From Candidatus Methanocomedens sp. (GTDB lineage: Archaea; Halobacteriota; Methanosarcinia; Methanosarcinales; Methanocomedenaceae), in NCBI GenBank assembly GCA_009649835.1, contig PYCK01000197.1:7323-14174 (forward strand): a stretch of DNA of 6,852 bases, given 5' to 3'. Below the pieces are notes generated by a model that saw only the letters and a program-made list of their open reading frames with translations, searched no databases and had not been told where the DNA came from. Position 1 is the stretch's first letter. Each line of letters begins with the position of its first letter. Below, in pieces: positions 6,728 to 6,852 of the stretch. The translations under genes and the position numbers were made by a program.

Positions 6728-6852
6728 ACCCCGGCGACCTGTGACGACCTGTGATCACCCGGCATAAGCACGACAAGCAACAGGGCAGACAGGACCGCTG
6801 CTGCACCGCCGTAGATAAAAGGGGCAGACGGGCCGAGAATATCCCACAAAAG
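6718..6852 (-). CDS. C-terminal end of a probable MFS transporter (partial)
   Basis: An open minus-strand frame enters from the right edge and ends at TAG (6718-6720), giving 44 residues. It reads LLWDILGPSAPF, then one hydrophobic helix (FIYGGAAAVLSALLLVVL), then a short polar tail (MPGDHRSSQVAGVDL). A Gly-Pro-containing loop followed by a small-residue-rich helix and a short cytoplasmic tail is how many major facilitator superfamily transporters end, so this is probably TM12 of such a protein. Only one helix is visible, so another polytopic membrane protein cannot be excluded and the substrate cannot be guessed. The gene lies 45 bases upstream of the UbiB-like gene on the same strand. Confidence 0.6.
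   Translation of the reverse strand, partial: LLWDILGPSAPFIYGGAAAVLSALLLVVLMPGDHRSSQVAGVDL
6735..6754. repeat. 10-base tandem direct repeat in the MFS-like tail
   Basis: CGACCTGTGA occurs twice back to back inside the polar C-terminal tail of the MFS-like gene. It is probably a small slippage duplication. Because 10 is not a multiple of three, gaining or losing a copy would shift the frame and alter the last residues of the protein. Confidence 0.6.

Noticed and set aside
1..6852. Mobile element, CRISPR array, tRNA or rRNA gene, or a defence island
   Set aside because: No transposase or integrase, no spaced repeats, no tRNA-like stretch and no toxin-antitoxin or nuclease pattern was seen; all long stretches are explained by housekeeping or membrane genes.

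Overview
The window looks like ordinary chromosomal DNA from a euryarchaeon, most plausibly a methanogen or ANME-type relative of the Methanosarcinales. The signs are TATA-box-like promoters in AT-rich gaps, Shine-Dalgarno (SD) sequences of the AGGTGA/GGTG type, GTG and TTG starts, and gene families common in such genomes: an HAE3-type RND/MMPL exporter, a long-form sugar-1-phosphate nucleotidylyltransferase and an ABC1/UbiB kinase-like protein. The lineage is inferred from gene content and style; there is no marker gene here.

Layout from left to right. (1) Positions 1-2039, minus strand: 679 codons of an HAE3/MMPL exporter that runs off the left edge. Its reading frame holds no ATG, GTG or TTG at the expected N-terminus; an AGGTGA SD instead points to an ATA start. 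(2) Positions 2040-2183: AT-rich gap with this gene's TATA box and a T-rich tail of the next gene. (3) Positions 2184-3194, minus strand: nucleotidylyltransferase with a left-handed beta-helix tail. (4) Positions 3195-3383: divergent promoter region. (5) Positions 3384-4532, plus strand: an unrecognised 382-residue, charged, partly coiled-coil protein with a small cysteine cluster. (6) Positions 4549-4983, plus strand: a RimI-like N-alpha-acetyltransferase, close behind gene 5 and probably co-transcribed with it. (7) Positions 4999-6672, minus strand: a complete ABC1/UbiB/AarF protein, convergent with gene 6 at a 15-base gap. (8) Positions 6718-6852, minus strand: the last 44 residues of a membrane protein that resembles the end of an MFS transporter.

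The genes do not form one recognisable pathway. Membrane export, nucleotide-sugar supply, isoprenoid/quinone-type lipid metabolism and protein acetylation appear as separate short transcription units. I see no mobile element, CRISPR array, rRNA or tRNA gene, and no convincing new multi-gene system. The points most worth checking are the ATA start of the exporter, the uncharacterised coiled-coil protein, and the Asn/Lys-rich linker inside the exporter.
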